This document shows, piece by piece, positions 26,116-35,849 of a stretch of 64,000 bases of DNA (positions within the stretch are counted from its first letter, which is position 1; every line of letters starts with the position of its first letter). The stretch covers positions 40,682 through 104,681 of the forward strand of contig UQOX01000003.1 of assembly GCA_900542765.1 (NCBI GenBank). Direction: 5' to 3'. Made by a program: the position numbers and the translations under genes. The notes beneath the pieces are model-generated. The model saw nothing but the letters and a program-made list of their open reading frames with translations, had not been told where the DNA came from and did no database searches. The DNA comes from an uncultured Porphyromonadaceae bacterium. GTDB lineage: Bacteria > Bacteroidota > Bacteroidia > Bacteroidales > UBA11471.

Positions 26116-27099
26116 TTATGGGATATTGCGCAGCAGGGTGTGCCGCAAAAGCATCTCGGCCAGCAACAGCAGCAGAGCCGCCATACCCCAGGGGAGGAAC
26201 AGTTCTTCTTTTTTACTGAACTCCTTGACGACAAGTTTGGTTTTTTCGAGCTTGTCGATTTCGGAGAAAATCTGTTTCAAGACGTCCTTGCTGGTCGCCC
26301 TGAAATATTCGCCGCCGGTGGTATCGGCGATTTTCTGCAACGTGACCTCATCGATTTCGACCGGTGCGTTCTGGTAGGTTATGCCATAAGGCGTCTGTAC
26401 GGGATAGGGAGCTTCTCCCTTGGTGCCCACGCCTATGGTATAGACCCTGATGCCAAACGTCGCGGCAATCTGTGCCGCGGTCTCGGGGGTTATATCGCCG
26501 GCATTGTTGGTACCATCGGTGAGGAGAATGATGGTCTTCGACTTGGCCGGGCCCTCCTTGATACGGCTGACGGCCGTAGCCAAAGCATCGCCGATGGCGG
26601 TGGGGTCGTCAATCATTCCGCAACGCACCTCTTTAAGCATGTTGAGCAGGACAGCCCGATCGGTGGTCATGGGACAGAGGGTAAAACTCTCCCCGGCAAA
26701 GATGACCATACCGATGTTGTCGGTGGTGCGGCCGGAGATGAATTGTGCGGCCACGTCCTTGGCCGCTTCGATGCGGTCGGGCTGAAAGTCACGGGCCAAC
26801 ATACTGCTCGAAATGTCGAGCGTGACGACAATGTCGATACCCTCGGTCGACTGGTTGCTCCAATAGTCGGTCGATTGCGGACGTGCCAAGGCGACAATAA
26901 GGCAGGCTACCGTGGCAAGACGCAGGACAAAGAGCAGATGCCGCAGATATTTCTTATAGCTGTTGCCCATGCGGTCGAATGCAAAGGTCGAAGAAATCTG
27001 CAACGAGGCTTCGGCTTTCTTGTACTTGTAGACATACCACACCACGGCCGGGATAAAGAGCAAGAAAAGCCACAGGTATGACGGGTGTGCGAAATTCAT
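26116..27099 (-). CDS. batA: BatA: von Willebrand factor A membrane protein
   Basis: The protein has 327 aa. It has the same layout as BatB: two N-terminal helices, a VWA domain at about 90-285 with MIDAS residues DISSSM, the Asp/Thr of DPTAIGDA, and LLTDGTNNAGD, then a C-terminal helix (about 300-318). BatA and BatB are paralogues placed in tandem. The start codon overlaps the stop of the upstream gene by 4 bp (ATGA), so coupling is likely. Confidence 0.93.
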   Translation of the reverse strand: MNFAHPSYLWLFLLFIPAVVWYVYKYKKAEASLQISSTFAFDRMGNSYKKYLRHLLFVLRLATVACLIVALARPQSTDYWSNQSTEGIDIVVTLDISSSMLARDFQPDRIEAAKDVAAQFISGRTTDNIGMVIFAGESFTLCPMTTDRAVLLNMLKEVRCGMIDDPTAIGDALATAVSRIKEGPAKSKTIILLTDGTNNAGDITPETAAQIAATFGIRVYTIGVGTKGEAPYPVQTPYGITYQNAPVEIDEVTLQKIADTTGGEYFRATSKDVLKQIFSEIDKLEKTKLVVKEFSKKEELFLPWGMAALLLLLAEMLLRHTLLRNIP

Positions 27100-28220
27100 A
27101 ATCGAGGCTTATTTGAGGGTCCATATTTTTCCCAGTCGCTTTCCGATTGGGTGTCGGAGACTTCCGGGGTTGTTTCTTTGGCAGCAGGGGCACCCTGAAC
27201 CGCCGAGTCGGCAGGCGAACCGTCGGCAGGCGTGGCCGGGTCACCGGCGGGAATCTCCTGCGGTCGCGTCTCCTCGACGAAGGAAACGGCATTGCGCATG
27301 GCCGACTCATTGTCGTCGGGAGCCGGTTTGAGCTTGGCAAACTTCACGAAGTCGGCCATTTCGAGAATCTCCTTCATCTGCTTGTTGAGAAGGCGGGTTT
27401 CCTGGTTCGAACGCAGTGCTTCGACGATTTGAGACGAGGTCATCTCCATGGCCTGAATGCCAAAACGGCCCGAGAGATACTCCCGCAAAATATCGGTAAG
27501 ATGGGTATAATACTCTTTTTCACGCCCCCCCTGCCACAACTTCTCGTCGCGTAATTGGGAGAGAGCCATGAGGGCTTTTTCGTGCGGGGGAAGGAGTTCC
27601 TCGGGCGACACGTCTTCGCGCTTGCGGGCAAACCGCTTCACATAGATTCGGTAAGCGATGTAGGCCAAGGCTGCCAGAAGAATCACCAACAACACTATCC
27701 AACCCCACAACGGCATGTTGTCCCACAGGAGAAGCCACCAAGCCGACGAAGGAGCCCGCACCCCCTTGATGTCGACAATGGACTGCGTGGTATCGACGTC
27801 CATGGGAAGAATTTTAAGACTGAGGGCTTCGGTCGTGAGGGTATCGACTCCCGACAGGTAGCGGAACGGCGGAATATAGAAAAAGCCCGAGTCGAACGAG
27901 GTAACCAACAGGCTGCGGTCGATTTGTATGCGGCCCTGCCCCAAGTCGGTCGTGTCGGGACGCGACACTTCGAGTATCTCTATTCCCCGGACAAGGGTGT
28001 CGGCAAAAGTGGGTAAAAGCCACACCTGGTCGCCGGCATCTTGGGCTACTTCGAGGCGTATGCGGGTCTGCTCTCCCATCCACAGGGTCAGCGAGTCAAT
28101 CGACGCATGCACCGACACATCGGCAGCAACCGCCCGTGCCGGCGTTCCGGTCGCCATGATGGCAACGAGAGCCAGGAGGCTGAGTGCGATGCGTCGAGTG
28201 ATTTTATTTCTTAGTCGCAT
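27096..28220 (-). CDS. Bat-operon membrane protein with extracytoplasmic beta domain
   Basis: The protein has 374 aa. A signal peptide (about 1-33) is followed by a BatD-like beta domain (about 35-150), a transmembrane helix at about 172-192 (LWGWIVLLVILLAALAYIAY), and a cytoplasmic helical domain (about 205-300) like the tail of BatD. The C-terminus is rich in Pro/Ala/Glu. It occupies the slot between the DUF58 gene and batA where Bacteroidetes bat operons usually have a DUF4381-like protein. Its exact role is unknown. Confidence 0.8.
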   Translation of the reverse strand: MRLRNKITRRIALSLLALVAIMATGTPARAVAADVSVHASIDSLTLWMGEQTRIRLEVAQDAGDQVWLLPTFADTLVRGIEILEVSRPDTTDLGQGRIQIDRSLLVTSFDSGFFYIPPFRYLSGVDTLTTEALSLKILPMDVDTTQSIVDIKGVRAPSSAWWLLLWDNMPLWGWIVLLVILLAALAYIAYRIYVKRFARKREDVSPEELLPPHEKALMALSQLRDEKLWQGGREKEYYTHLTDILREYLSGRFGIQAMEMTSSQIVEALRSNQETRLLNKQMKEILEMADFVKFAKLKPAPDDNESAMRNAVSFVEETRPQEIPAGDPATPADGSPADSAVQGAPAAKETTPEVSDTQSESDWEKYGPSNKPRL

Positions 28221-28241
28221 ATTCTTTTCCTTCTTTCTATT

Positions 28242-29111
28242 CTATAAACGGCGTTTAAAAAGGTTCATCAACGCCACGACGAAATCTTCGTCGGTAGCTA
28301 CCGAGGTGATGTCGACGCGACTTTTTTTCAGCGATTCGTCCATCTGCGCCTGCCGTTCGTTCCACCAAGCGGCATAGTTTTCGCGCACCCGCCGCGAAGA
28401 GGTATCGACCCATACATCGCCTCCCCGCTCGGCATCGTGCAACTTGACCAGCCCCACGCGAGGCAACTCGGCCTCACGCTTGTCATAGACCTGTATGGCG
28501 ACGACATCGTGCTTGCGGTTGGCGATGGTCATGGCTCCGGAAAAATCTTCGGGGGTGATGAAATCGGAAATGAGGAATACCGTGCAACGCTTCTTGATGG
28601 CATTGGTAAGGTAACGCAAGACCTGGGAGAGGTCGGTACCGGTGTGCTCGGGGGTGAAATCGATGAGCTCGCGTATGATGTAGAGGACGTGTTTCTTTCC
28701 CTTCTTGGGGGGTATAAATTTCTCGATGCGGTCGGAGAAAAAGATGACACCTATCTTGTCGTTGTTCTGTATGGTAGAGAAGGCCAACGTGGCGGCAATC
28801 TCGGTCATCATCTCTTTTTTCATTTCACCCACGGCGCCGAAATTGCGACTGGCCGAGACATCGACCAGCAACATGACGGTCATTTCGCGTTCCTCTTCAA
28901 AAACCTTGACATAAGGACGCTGCTGCCGGGCGGTCACATTCCAATCGATGTCTCTCACATCGTCGCCATACTGGTATTCGCGCACCTCCGAGAAGGCCAT
29001 ACCCCGCCCTTTGAAGGCCGAATGGTATTGCCCGGCAAAAATGTTTCGAGAAAGTCCGCGCGTCTTTATCTCGATGCGACGGACCTTTTTCAGCAACTCG
29101 GTTGTGTCCAT
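28242..29111 (-). CDS. DUF58 (VWA-like) protein of MoxR-Bat operon
   Basis: The protein has 289 aa. It carries the DUF58 signature at residues about 34-57 (GRGMAFSEVREYQYGDDVRDIDW) followed by NVTARQQRPYVKVFEEER. The VWA-like core has LLVDVSASRNFG with a DxSxS-type metal site. DUF58 proteins work with MoxR ATPases as an insertase or chaperone module. There is a 30-bp gap after moxR and 21 bp to the next gene. It has no membrane segment, so it is likely cytoplasmic. Confidence 0.92.
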   Translation of the reverse strand: MDTTELLKKVRRIEIKTRGLSRNIFAGQYHSAFKGRGMAFSEVREYQYGDDVRDIDWNVTARQQRPYVKVFEEEREMTVMLLVDVSASRNFGAVGEMKKEMMTEIAATLAFSTIQNNDKIGVIFFSDRIEKFIPPKKGKKHVLYIIRELIDFTPEHTGTDLSQVLRYLTNAIKKRCTVFLISDFITPEDFSGAMTIANRKHDVVAIQVYDKREAELPRVGLVKLHDAERGGDVWVDTSSRRVRENYAAWWNERQAQMDESLKKSRVDITSVATDEDFVVALMNLFKRRL

Positions 29112-29141
29112 AATAATACTCCTTTGCGGGTAACGCGGCGA

Positions 29142-30137
29142 TTAAGGCACTTCGACCTTGTTGAGGATTTCGCTGACGATTTCTTCGGTGGTGATGTTGT
29201 TGGCCTCGGCTTCATAGGTAAGGCCGATGCGGTGACGCATGACGTCGTGGCATACGGCACGCACATCTTCGGGAACGACATATCCGCGTTGTTTGAGGAA
29301 GGCATAGGAACGGGCGGCCAAAGCCAAATTGATGGAGGCACGGGGGGAGGCCCCGAAGGCGATCATATTTTTGAGGTCGGCCATACCGTGGTCTTGGGGG
29401 AAACGCGAGGCAAAGACGATGTCGACGATGTAGCGTTCTATTTTCTCATCGATATACACTTGTTGCACCACCTTGCGGGCTTCGATGATGTCTTCGGTTT
29501 TCAGCACGGGTTTCACCTCGGCTTTTTCTCCGGCGATATTCTGGCGTATGATGAGTTTTTCTTCTTCTTTCTTGGGATAGTTGATGATGACTTTGAGCAG
29601 GAAACGGTCGACCTGAGCTTCGGGAAGCGGATAGGTACCCTCTTGCTCGATGGGGTTCTGGGTGGCCATGACGAGGAACGGGTCATCGAGCTTGTAGGTA
29701 TTCTCCCCGATGGTGACCTGACGCTCCTGCATGGCTTCGAGCAGCGCACTTTGCACTTTGGCCGGGGCACGGTTTATTTCATCGGCCAGGACGAAGTTGG
29801 CAAAAACCGGGCCTTTTTTTACCAAAAACTGCTCTTTGGCCTGGCTATATACCATGGTTCCCACCACATCGGCCGGGAGCAAGTCGGGCGTGAACTGTAT
29901 GCGGCTGTACTTGGCATCGATGAGCGACGCCAACGTCTTGATGGCAAGGGTCTTGGCCAATCCCGGCACACCTTCGAGCAAGATATGTCCGTTGGACAAG
30001 AGACCTATCATCAACGAATCGACGAGATGTTTCTGTCCCACGATGACGCGGTCCATGCCCATGGTAATCATGTTTACGAATGAGCTTTTACTGGCAATCA
30101 GTTCATTAAGCTCCCTGATATCTACTGTCTGGCTCAT
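29142..30137 (-). CDS. MoxR-family AAA+ ATPase
   Basis: The protein has 331 aa. Walker A is GVPGLAKT (about 57-64) and Walker B is FVLADEINRAPAK (about 110-122). Sensor-1 is in LVMATQNPIEQEGTYPLPEAQ, and the C-terminal lid contains ASPRASINL and RGYVVPEDV. MoxR ATPases assemble or activate VWA proteins, here the DUF58, BatA and BatB products encoded directly downstream. It is the first gene of the operon, behind a TATTTTTG -7 element. Confidence 0.95.
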   Translation of the reverse strand: MSQTVDIRELNELIASKSSFVNMITMGMDRVIVGQKHLVDSLMIGLLSNGHILLEGVPGLAKTLAIKTLASLIDAKYSRIQFTPDLLPADVVGTMVYSQAKEQFLVKKGPVFANFVLADEINRAPAKVQSALLEAMQERQVTIGENTYKLDDPFLVMATQNPIEQEGTYPLPEAQVDRFLLKVIINYPKKEEEKLIIRQNIAGEKAEVKPVLKTEDIIEARKVVQQVYIDEKIERYIVDIVFASRFPQDHGMADLKNMIAFGASPRASINLALAARSYAFLKQRGYVVPEDVRAVCHDVMRHRIGLTYEAEANNITTEEIVSEILNKVEVP

Positions 30138-30185
30138 AATTTATCGAGTTTTCTATGGATTAGACAATTTTCTTTTTTTCTGATG

Positions 30186-30193
30186 CAAAAATA
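30186..30193 (-). promoter_or_regulatory. -7 promoter element of moxR-bat operon
   Basis: The minus strand reads TATTTTTG, matching TAnnTTTG, 49 bp upstream of the MoxR start. Confidence 0.6.
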
Positions 30194-30250
30194 GAAATGA
30201 TTATTTCACATTTAACAATTAGAGTGTTAAATCAATAACAACTATCTATT

Positions 30251-30289
30251 AAAAAAAACTAAGTCGCCGCTTCGGTACGAAACGGCGAC
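30251..30289 (-). terminator. Rho-independent terminator of HU-LysM operon
   Basis: The arms GTCGCCG and CGGCGAC (30263-30269 and 30283-30289) extend inward through TTCG/CGAA, with one mismatch. On the minus strand they are followed by TTAG and eight T residues. The hairpin lies 13 bp past the stop at 30302. Confidence 0.85.
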
Positions 30290-30301
30290 CTGTTGGAGGG
30301 G

Positions 30302-31909
30302 CTAATCGAATTTCTCGTTCAGCACATCGGCAAAGGCTTTGGCTTTGGCCAACGAAGAGGGGCTGTCTGCATCGATAGCGTATTTACGCGGGTCGGGAAT
30401 CTTCACTTCGAGACCTATCGAGAGACGGTTGGGATTGGGCATTACATCTTTGTTTTCTTCATAGATGTAAACCCAGAAATCTTTGCTGCCATAAAATTCG
30501 AGTGCCAACAGCGTGAGGCGGTCGCCACGGCCAAGACGGTGCACGGCAATCGGGGGTAAAGCCTGCACGTCGACGGGGTCGGCAACAGGGGTCGTTTCTT
30601 TTTCAGAAACAACTGTCGGTGCCGGATTGTTCTCGGCCGGGAGGGTTTCTTCTTCGGTCGAATGGGGCGTCGCTTCGCGTGCCGTCTCTGCCACCGACGG
30701 TTGTTCCGTGGGGAAATAATAGTTCCACGCATCGCTCAGGGTGATGCCGCGACGGTTCAGGTTCCAGAGTGTACCGCCGGCCAGAATCAGAAGCAAAAAC
30801 AAGATGGCGCAGAGGGTCGTGAGTATGGGGCGACGTTGCATCTTGTCCCACATCGAGGGCGCATCGTCGTCTTCTTCATCTTCTTCGTAGTCGGTTGCTT
30901 CGGGCCCGTTTGCGACACGAGTCCCGGATACCTCCGATGAGTCAGAGGGGGCTGTTTCGGCAACAGCGGCAGTTTCCATGCCGGCGCCTTCGGGCTCACA
31001 CGACTCGCTCCGGGATTCGGGCTCACAGGCGGTTTCGCCGGGAAACTCGACCTCAGTTTTTCCGGCAGAGGTCGCAGCATCTTCCCCTCCGGATTGTTGA
31101 GCGGCCTCTTCGGCGGCGGCCTGAGCCTCGGCGACAATCTTTTCGAAAACGAAATCGGCCAAAGCGTCCAACTCTTCTTCGGTAAGTTTTTTCACCTCTT
31201 CTTCCTCTTCCTCACCGGGTTGGCCACCGGCCTCCTCATCGTCGGCTGTCATTCCGGCATTTCCGGCCTCAGATTCGGATTCGGATTCGTCGATATTTTC
31301 AACCTCGGGCTCGGAGAGAATCTCCTCCCGGCTCGCTTCATCGGTAGCGGCAACGGGTTCGGGCGTCGGTTCTGCCCCATCGGGTTCTTGCGAAGTCTCT
31401 GCGGAGATTTCGGCATCAGGGGCAGCGCTCTCGGGGACGGCCGCGGCTGAGTGGCAAGTGGCGGCCGTCGTCTCCTCCGGCGAAGTCTCTTCGTCGGTCA
31501 TGATGCCGACCTCGACCATCTCTTCCTCTTCCGTCTCGTCGGCAGAGTCGTTGTCGTCGCTCGCAGCGATTTCATCGGGGAGGGCATCATCGGGCAACAC
31601 CTCGGGAATAAAACAAGAGAAGGGGGCATTGACGGCTTCGCGCATGGCCTTGTCGGGCGCAAACGAGAGTTTGTAATGGCCGGGTATTTCCATGGGCTCT
31701 CCCGTGCGGACATTGACGCTGGCACGAGGCTCCACCCACACCGAGCGGAACTGACCCAGCCCGTTGATTTTCAGATTTTCGCCCTGCGATACGGTATCGG
31801 AAGCCAACGAGAAAAACTCTTTCAAGAACTGCTCGGCCTCCTTCTTGGTGCAATTACACTTACGGCTCAGCAAGTCTATCAATTCAGGAAGGGATATTTT
31901 GGCATTCAT
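30302..31909 (-). CDS. HU-like DNA-binding protein fused to transmembrane helix and LysM domain
   Basis: The protein has 535 aa. Residues 1-95 are HU/IHF-like (LPELIDLLSRKCNCTKKEAE..., INGLGQFRSVWVEPRASVN). Residues 105-350 are an acidic, low-complexity linker with runs of Glu. A transmembrane helix at 360-384 (PILTTLCAILFLLLILAGG) is preceded by RR. Residues 454-505 form a LysM-like domain (HRLGRGDRLTLLALEFYGSKDFW...IYEENK, then SIGLEVKIP). This predicts a cytoplasmic DNA-binding end and a periplasmic peptidoglycan-binding end, joining nucleoid and cell wall. The start overlaps the upstream HU gene's stop (ATGA). The terminator follows at 30251. Confidence 0.85.
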   Translation of the reverse strand: MNAKISLPELIDLLSRKCNCTKKEAEQFLKEFFSLASDTVSQGENLKINGLGQFRSVWVEPRASVNVRTGEPMEIPGHYKLSFAPDKAMREAVNAPFSCFIPEVLPDDALPDEIAASDDNDSADETEEEEMVEVGIMTDEETSPEETTAATCHSAAAVPESAAPDAEISAETSQEPDGAEPTPEPVAATDEASREEILSEPEVENIDESESESEAGNAGMTADDEEAGGQPGEEEEEEVKKLTEEELDALADFVFEKIVAEAQAAAEEAAQQSGGEDAATSAGKTEVEFPGETACEPESRSESCEPEGAGMETAAVAETAPSDSSEVSGTRVANGPEATDYEEDEEDDDAPSMWDKMQRRPILTTLCAILFLLLILAGGTLWNLNRRGITLSDAWNYYFPTEQPSVAETAREATPHSTEEETLPAENNPAPTVVSEKETTPVADPVDVQALPPIAVHRLGRGDRLTLLALEFYGSKDFWVYIYEENKDVMPNPNRLSIGLEVKIPDPRKYAIDADSPSSLAKAKAFADVLNEKFD

Positions 31910-32193
31910 CGGGCAGAATTCTCTTTAATACGATTTTTCAACACGGCTCCGGGCTTGAAGGTGAGCACAATGCGCGGGGGAATAAGCATGCGTTTTCCTG
32001 TCGCGGGGTTGACGGTGATGCGTTCGAGCTTCTTGCGCGGCTCAAAGGTTCCGAATCCTTGTATCGAAACCGAATCCATCGAGATGCTGCGCTCCTTGAT
32101 GATTTGCAACAGCCCCGAATAGAGGGCATCGACGCTCTTCTTGTCTTTTGCAAGCCGCTCTTGCAAAATCGAAAAAAACTGTTTGTGTTCCAC
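31906..32193 (-). CDS. HU-family DNA-binding protein, GTG start
   Basis: The protein has 95 aa. The HU fold runs through the whole chain: an N-terminal helix pair (FFSILQERLAKDKKSVDALYSGLLQIIKE), a SIQGFGTFEPRKK turn, and a DNA-binding arm with NPATGKRMLIPPRIVLTFKPG, including the conserved Pro of the arm tip. It is a nucleoid-associated architectural protein. The start is GTG at 32193, because the only upstream in-frame codons run into a TAA without another start. It overlaps the HU-LysM gene by 4 bp, giving two HU paralogues in one transcript. Confidence 0.88.
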   Translation of the reverse strand: MEHKQFFSILQERLAKDKKSVDALYSGLLQIIKERSISMDSVSIQGFGTFEPRKKLERITVNPATGKRMLIPPRIVLTFKPGAVLKNRIKENSAR

Positions 32194-32271
32194 GACAGAC
32201 GATGTTTTTGGTTTTAAGCTGCTATATTACTATTTTTTTCTCAAACGGCCAAATATCCTCCTGAAAATAGG

Positions 32272-32298
32272 TCGCCCCGACAAGAAATGCCGGGGCGA
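32272..32298 (-). terminator. Hairpin terminator of rho
   Basis: Eight-bp perfect arms TCGCCCCG (32272-32279) and CGGGGCGA (32291-32298), 28 bp past the rho stop. On the minus strand CCTATTTTC follows, a weak T tract. Confidence 0.6.
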
Positions 32299-32325
32299 GC
32301 GTGGATATGGAGGGAATGTGCCGAA

Positions 32326-34278
32326 CTAATCGTTCATCGAAAGCAGCAGTTCTTCGTTGGAAGAGGTCTTCTCCATGCGGTCCTTGATAAAGGTCATCGC
32401 CTCTATCGAATTCATGTCGGAGAGATACTTGCGGAGAATCCACATGCGGTTGAGGGTATCCTGGCTGAGCAACAAGTCATCGCGACGGGTGCTCGATGCG
32501 GTAATGTCGACGGCGGGGAAAATGCGCTTGTTCGACAATTTACGATCGAGTTGCAACTCCATGTTGCCGGTACCTTTGAACTCTTCAAAAATGACATCGT
32601 CCATCTTCGAGCCGGTCTCGGTGAGTGCGGTGGCGATAATCGTGAGGCTACCTCCGTTCTCGATGTTTCGGGCCGCTCCGAAGAAACGCTTGGGCTTGTG
32701 CAGGGCATTGGCATCGACACCGCCCGAGAGCACCTTGCCCGAGGCCGGCGACACCGTGTTGTAGGCGCGGGCCAACCGGGTTATGGAGTCGAGCAGTATG
32801 ACGACATCGTGACCGCACTCGACCATGCGTTTGGCTTTTTCGAGCACAATGCTGGCGACCTTGACGTGACGCTCGGCCGGCTCATCGAAGGTCGACGAGA
32901 TGACTTCGGCCTTGACGCTGCGGGCCATGTCGGTTACCTCTTCGGGGCGTTCGTCGATAAGCAATATCATCATATACACCTCGGGGTGGTTGGCGGCAAT
33001 AGCGTTGGCAATGTCTTTAAGCAGCATCGTTTTACCGGTCTTGGGCTGGGCGACAATGAGTCCGCGCTGGCCTTTACCGATGGGGGCGAACATATCGACG
33101 ACGCGACACGAGATGTCGTTGCTCTGACTTTTACCGGTGAGATTGAATTTTTCCTCGGGGAAGAGGGGGGTGAGATGGTCGAAGGGCACGCGGTCGCGCA
33201 CATACTCGGGCGAGCGGCCGTTGATGCGGTCGACTTTCACGAGGGGGAAATATTTCTCGCCTTCTTTCGGGGGGCGTATCGGGCCTTCTACCACGTCGCC
33301 CGTTTTCAGGCCGAAAAGCTTGACTTGGGCGGGCGAGACATAAATGTCATCGGGCGAAGCCAAATAGTTATAATCGGACGAGCGAAGGAATCCATACCCG
33401 TCGGGCATCATCTCCAACACACCGACACCGGAGAGTATGCCGTCGAAATCGAATACTTTCTCGGGGACTTGCGGCCGATATATCGGAGCGGGGACGTTGT
33501 CGGTGTTTCCTTGTGCGGCATTGTTTTTTCCACGGGGCACAAAACGCTGGCGTTCACTGCGGGGGAAGAACGACTGCAAGTGCACATTGTTTTCGACGAC
33601 GGGCTTGGCCTGGACGTCTTCTTCCCTGCGCGGCGTTTCACTCTCTTCGGCCACCGATGCGGGGGCAGCCTGCTCGGGTGCGGCGGCTGGAACTTGTTTG
33701 GATTCGGCATCGGCCGGTTCGGCGTTGAGTTTCTGTATTTTGGGACGACGTCCACGAGGTTTCACCTCGGGGGCAATATCGTTTGCCGTTTCGGCGGGAG
33801 ATTGAGATTGAAGGTTCTCTTTCGGTTCTGTTTCGGTCGCCGGCGATTCTGCGGGTGTATTTCCGGGATAAGCAATCTCCACCTGCTCGGTAAGGGCCGG
33901 GTGTGAGAAACGTACCCGGCGTGTTTTGGGGGCTGAATCGGTTGCCGGGGCTTCGGCGGCTTCGGTTACCGGGAGAGCGGACTGGGACTCTTCGGCCGGT
34001 TTGTTTTTCGGCTTGCGACCACGGGCAGGTTTTTCGGGCGCATTTTCTGACGGGGCGGCCTCGGCAGCCTTTGCAGGGACTTTTTCGGCACGTTTGGCAT
34101 TTGCCTTGTTCTCCCTGGCGGCGCTCCGCTTGCCGGCCATATCGATGGCTTGCTGGTCGAGTATGGCATATACCAACTCGTCTTTGTTGGGGAAATTTAC
34201 ATCGCCGAGGTTCATTTCCCGGGCAATACTTTGCAATTCATCGAGATCTTTGTCTTTCAGTTCCAGAATGTTATACAT
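32326..34278 (-). CDS. rho: Transcription termination factor Rho with long disordered insertion
   Basis: The protein has 650 aa from the ATG at 34278 ([16 protein letters not shown], matching Bacteroidetes Rho starts); an in-frame ATG at 34299 would add 7 residues. The N-terminal domain is 1-48. Residues about 50-265 are a low-complexity Ala/Pro/Glu/Lys-rich region absent from E. coli Rho. The RNA-binding cold-shock-like domain is about 278-355 ([28 protein letters not shown]). The ATPase has Walker A AQPKTGKT (410-417), Walker B VVILLDS (492-498), a Q-loop with SGGVDANA, and the R-loop. In Bacteroides the disordered region is reported to drive Rho phase separation during starvation. Confidence 0.96.
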   Translation of the reverse strand: MYNILELKDKDLDELQSIAREMNLGDVNFPNKDELVYAILDQQAIDMAGKRSAARENKANAKRAEKVPAKAAEAAPSENAPEKPARGRKPKNKPAEESQSALPVTEAAEAPATDSAPKTRRVRFSHPALTEQVEIAYPGNTPAESPATETEPKENLQSQSPAETANDIAPEVKPRGRRPKIQKLNAEPADAESKQVPAAAPEQAAPASVAEESETPRREEDVQAKPVVENNVHLQSFFPRSERQRFVPRGKNNAAQGNTDNVPAPIYRPQVPEKVFDFDGILSGVGVLEMMPDGYGFLRSSDYNYLASPDDIYVSPAQVKLFGLKTGDVVEGPIRPPKEGEKYFPLVKVDRINGRSPEYVRDRVPFDHLTPLFPEEKFNLTGKSQSNDISCRVVDMFAPIGKGQRGLIVAQPKTGKTMLLKDIANAIAANHPEVYMMILLIDERPEEVTDMARSVKAEVISSTFDEPAERHVKVASIVLEKAKRMVECGHDVVILLDSITRLARAYNTVSPASGKVLSGGVDANALHKPKRFFGAARNIENGGSLTIIATALTETGSKMDDVIFEEFKGTGNMELQLDRKLSNKRIFPAVDITASSTRRDDLLLSQDTLNRMWILRKYLSDMNSIEAMTFIKDRMEKTSSNEELLLSMND

Positions 34279-34432
34279 AAAATTCAAGGGTATTTTCATT
34301 GCAGACAGTCAAACATACGACAACCTTTCGCACCGAAAGGTCTATCATGCTGCATCAATAGAATATGATTTTAATAATAAGATGACGGAACAGGTGTAAT
34401 TTGAAAAAACTGGGTCGGTTCCTATTCCGATG

Positions 34433-34440
34433 CAAATATA
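34433..34440 (-). promoter_or_regulatory. -7 promoter element of rho
   Basis: The minus strand reads TATATTTG. It lies 155 bp upstream of the rho start, so the leader is long (about 145 nt). That would be room for autoregulation, as seen for rho in other bacteria. Confidence 0.55.
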
Positions 34441-34491
34441 TTGGATTTTTTCGACATAACAGCCGAAATAGACAAGAAGTTTTTATGTTAA

Positions 34492-35829
34492 TTATTTTTC
34501 ACATCTGATTTCCCAAATCTGACGGGTCTCGGGCGTGATTTTGTAACAGTCGGAACTGCGTTCGCCGACAATCCACACGATTTCTTCTCCGGCACAAAGG
34601 AGCCAGGTCGACTGTTTCTGCGAAAGGGTGTACTTGTTGTTGTTGAAATAGTCACTCAACTTTTGACGGCCTTTCATGCCAAAGGGGCGGAACTTGTCGC
34701 CTTCCCGCCAGGTGCGCAGGAGAAGGGGGAACGGCAGGAGCCCGGCATCGAAACAGGCGGTGTCGGGACGGCGCGGTATCTGGTAACCTTCGGCATCGTG
34801 CAGGGTGAGCGTGAGTTTCACGGGATAATCGACCGACAATGTGCCATACTCGATGAGACGGACTATCTTCTCGGAACGATGGGGGTAAAGTACAAAATCG
34901 GTGCGGTCTTTGAGCAACCGATAGACCGGAGCATCGAAAAATCGCCCCGACGGCGCATCGAGTGAGGCCCATATATCATCGAGTTGTGAGGAGTGGAAGC
35001 CATATTCCCTGATGATTTCAAACAACAGGGTGCGAGCTCCGGGCAATGCGCGCAACTGTTCTATGTCGATGTGCAACCCGTCATCGCAAGAGGTGAGCAG
35101 CTGTTGCCTGTAATCATCGACAGCCACGCGGTAAATCGACTCGACTTCGCGCAGATAGTCGGCCGTGTGGGCCAGGGATTCGTAGACCGAAGGATTGATC
35201 GACTGCATGAGGGGCAGCAACTGCAACCGAATCTTGTTGCGGGTGTAAAGGGGCTCCCGATTGGTGCTATCGACGATATAAGTGAGATGGGAATCGAAGA
35301 GGTAGGTCTCTATTTCGGCCCGACTGAGCGACAATAGGGGGCGAATCACTTTCCCGCTGAGCGGCTGTATGCCGGTGAGACCGGTAATGCCCGTTCCGCG
35401 AATGAGATTGAGCAACATCGTCTCGATGGAGTCGTCGCGATGGTGAGCCACCGCCACATAAGCGGCACCGGCCTCCCGACGCTGCTGCTCAAACCACTCA
35501 TACCTCAACTCCCGACAAGCCATCTCGACCGACACCTTGTTGGCCGAGGCATAGGACATCGTGTCGAACGTTATCTCGCGAAAAGGCACCCCCATCTCGG
35601 CGGCCACCTCCCGCGCAAACTGCTGGTCGCGCACCGACTCTTCGCCCCGCAACTGGAAATTGCAGTGACAAGCCTCACAGCGATAGCCCAGCGACGTGAG
35701 TATCGAGAGCAGGGCCACGGAGTCGGCCCCGCCGCTCAACCCCACCAAGACGAGTTGTTGCGGCGTGAGCGGAATGTGCTGCGCGATGTACTGGCGCACG
35801 CGGGCGAGAAGCGTTTGTCGATTGTCCAT
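34492..35829 (-). CDS. tilS: tRNA(Ile)-lysidine synthase
   Basis: The protein has 445 aa. The P-loop-like SGGADS motif is in VLVGLSGGADSVAL (about 28-41). The N-type ATP pyrophosphatase core has CNFQLRGEES, AVAHHRDDSIETMLLNLIRGTG and NREPLYTRNKIR. The C-terminal TilS domain (about 365-440) includes FRPFGMKGRQKLSDYF. TilS makes lysidine at C34 of tRNA-Ile(CAU), which is essential for AUA decoding. It has its own -7 element (CAAACATA at 35850) and lies upstream of rho in the same direction. Confidence 0.96.
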   Translation of the reverse strand: MDNRQTLLARVRQYIAQHIPLTPQQLVLVGLSGGADSVALLSILTSLGYRCEACHCNFQLRGEESVRDQQFAREVAAEMGVPFREITFDTMSYASANKVSVEMACRELRYEWFEQQRREAGAAYVAVAHHRDDSIETMLLNLIRGTGITGLTGIQPLSGKVIRPLLSLSRAEIETYLFDSHLTYIVDSTNREPLYTRNKIRLQLLPLMQSINPSVYESLAHTADYLREVESIYRVAVDDYRQQLLTSCDDGLHIDIEQLRALPGARTLLFEIIREYGFHSSQLDDIWASLDAPSGRFFDAPVYRLLKDRTDFVLYPHRSEKIVRLIEYGTLSVDYPVKLTLTLHDAEGYQIPRRPDTACFDAGLLPFPLLLRTWREGDKFRPFGMKGRQKLSDYFNNNKYTLSQKQSTWLLCAGEEIVWIVGERSSDCYKITPETRQIWEIRCEK

Positions 35830-35849
35830 GCGGTATCGGATATTTTACA

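Noticed and set aside
24829..27081. Plus-strand open frame of 750 codons across batA-batC
   Set aside because: It runs opposite the well-supported BatA, BatB and BatC genes and crosses their gene boundaries without its own start signal.
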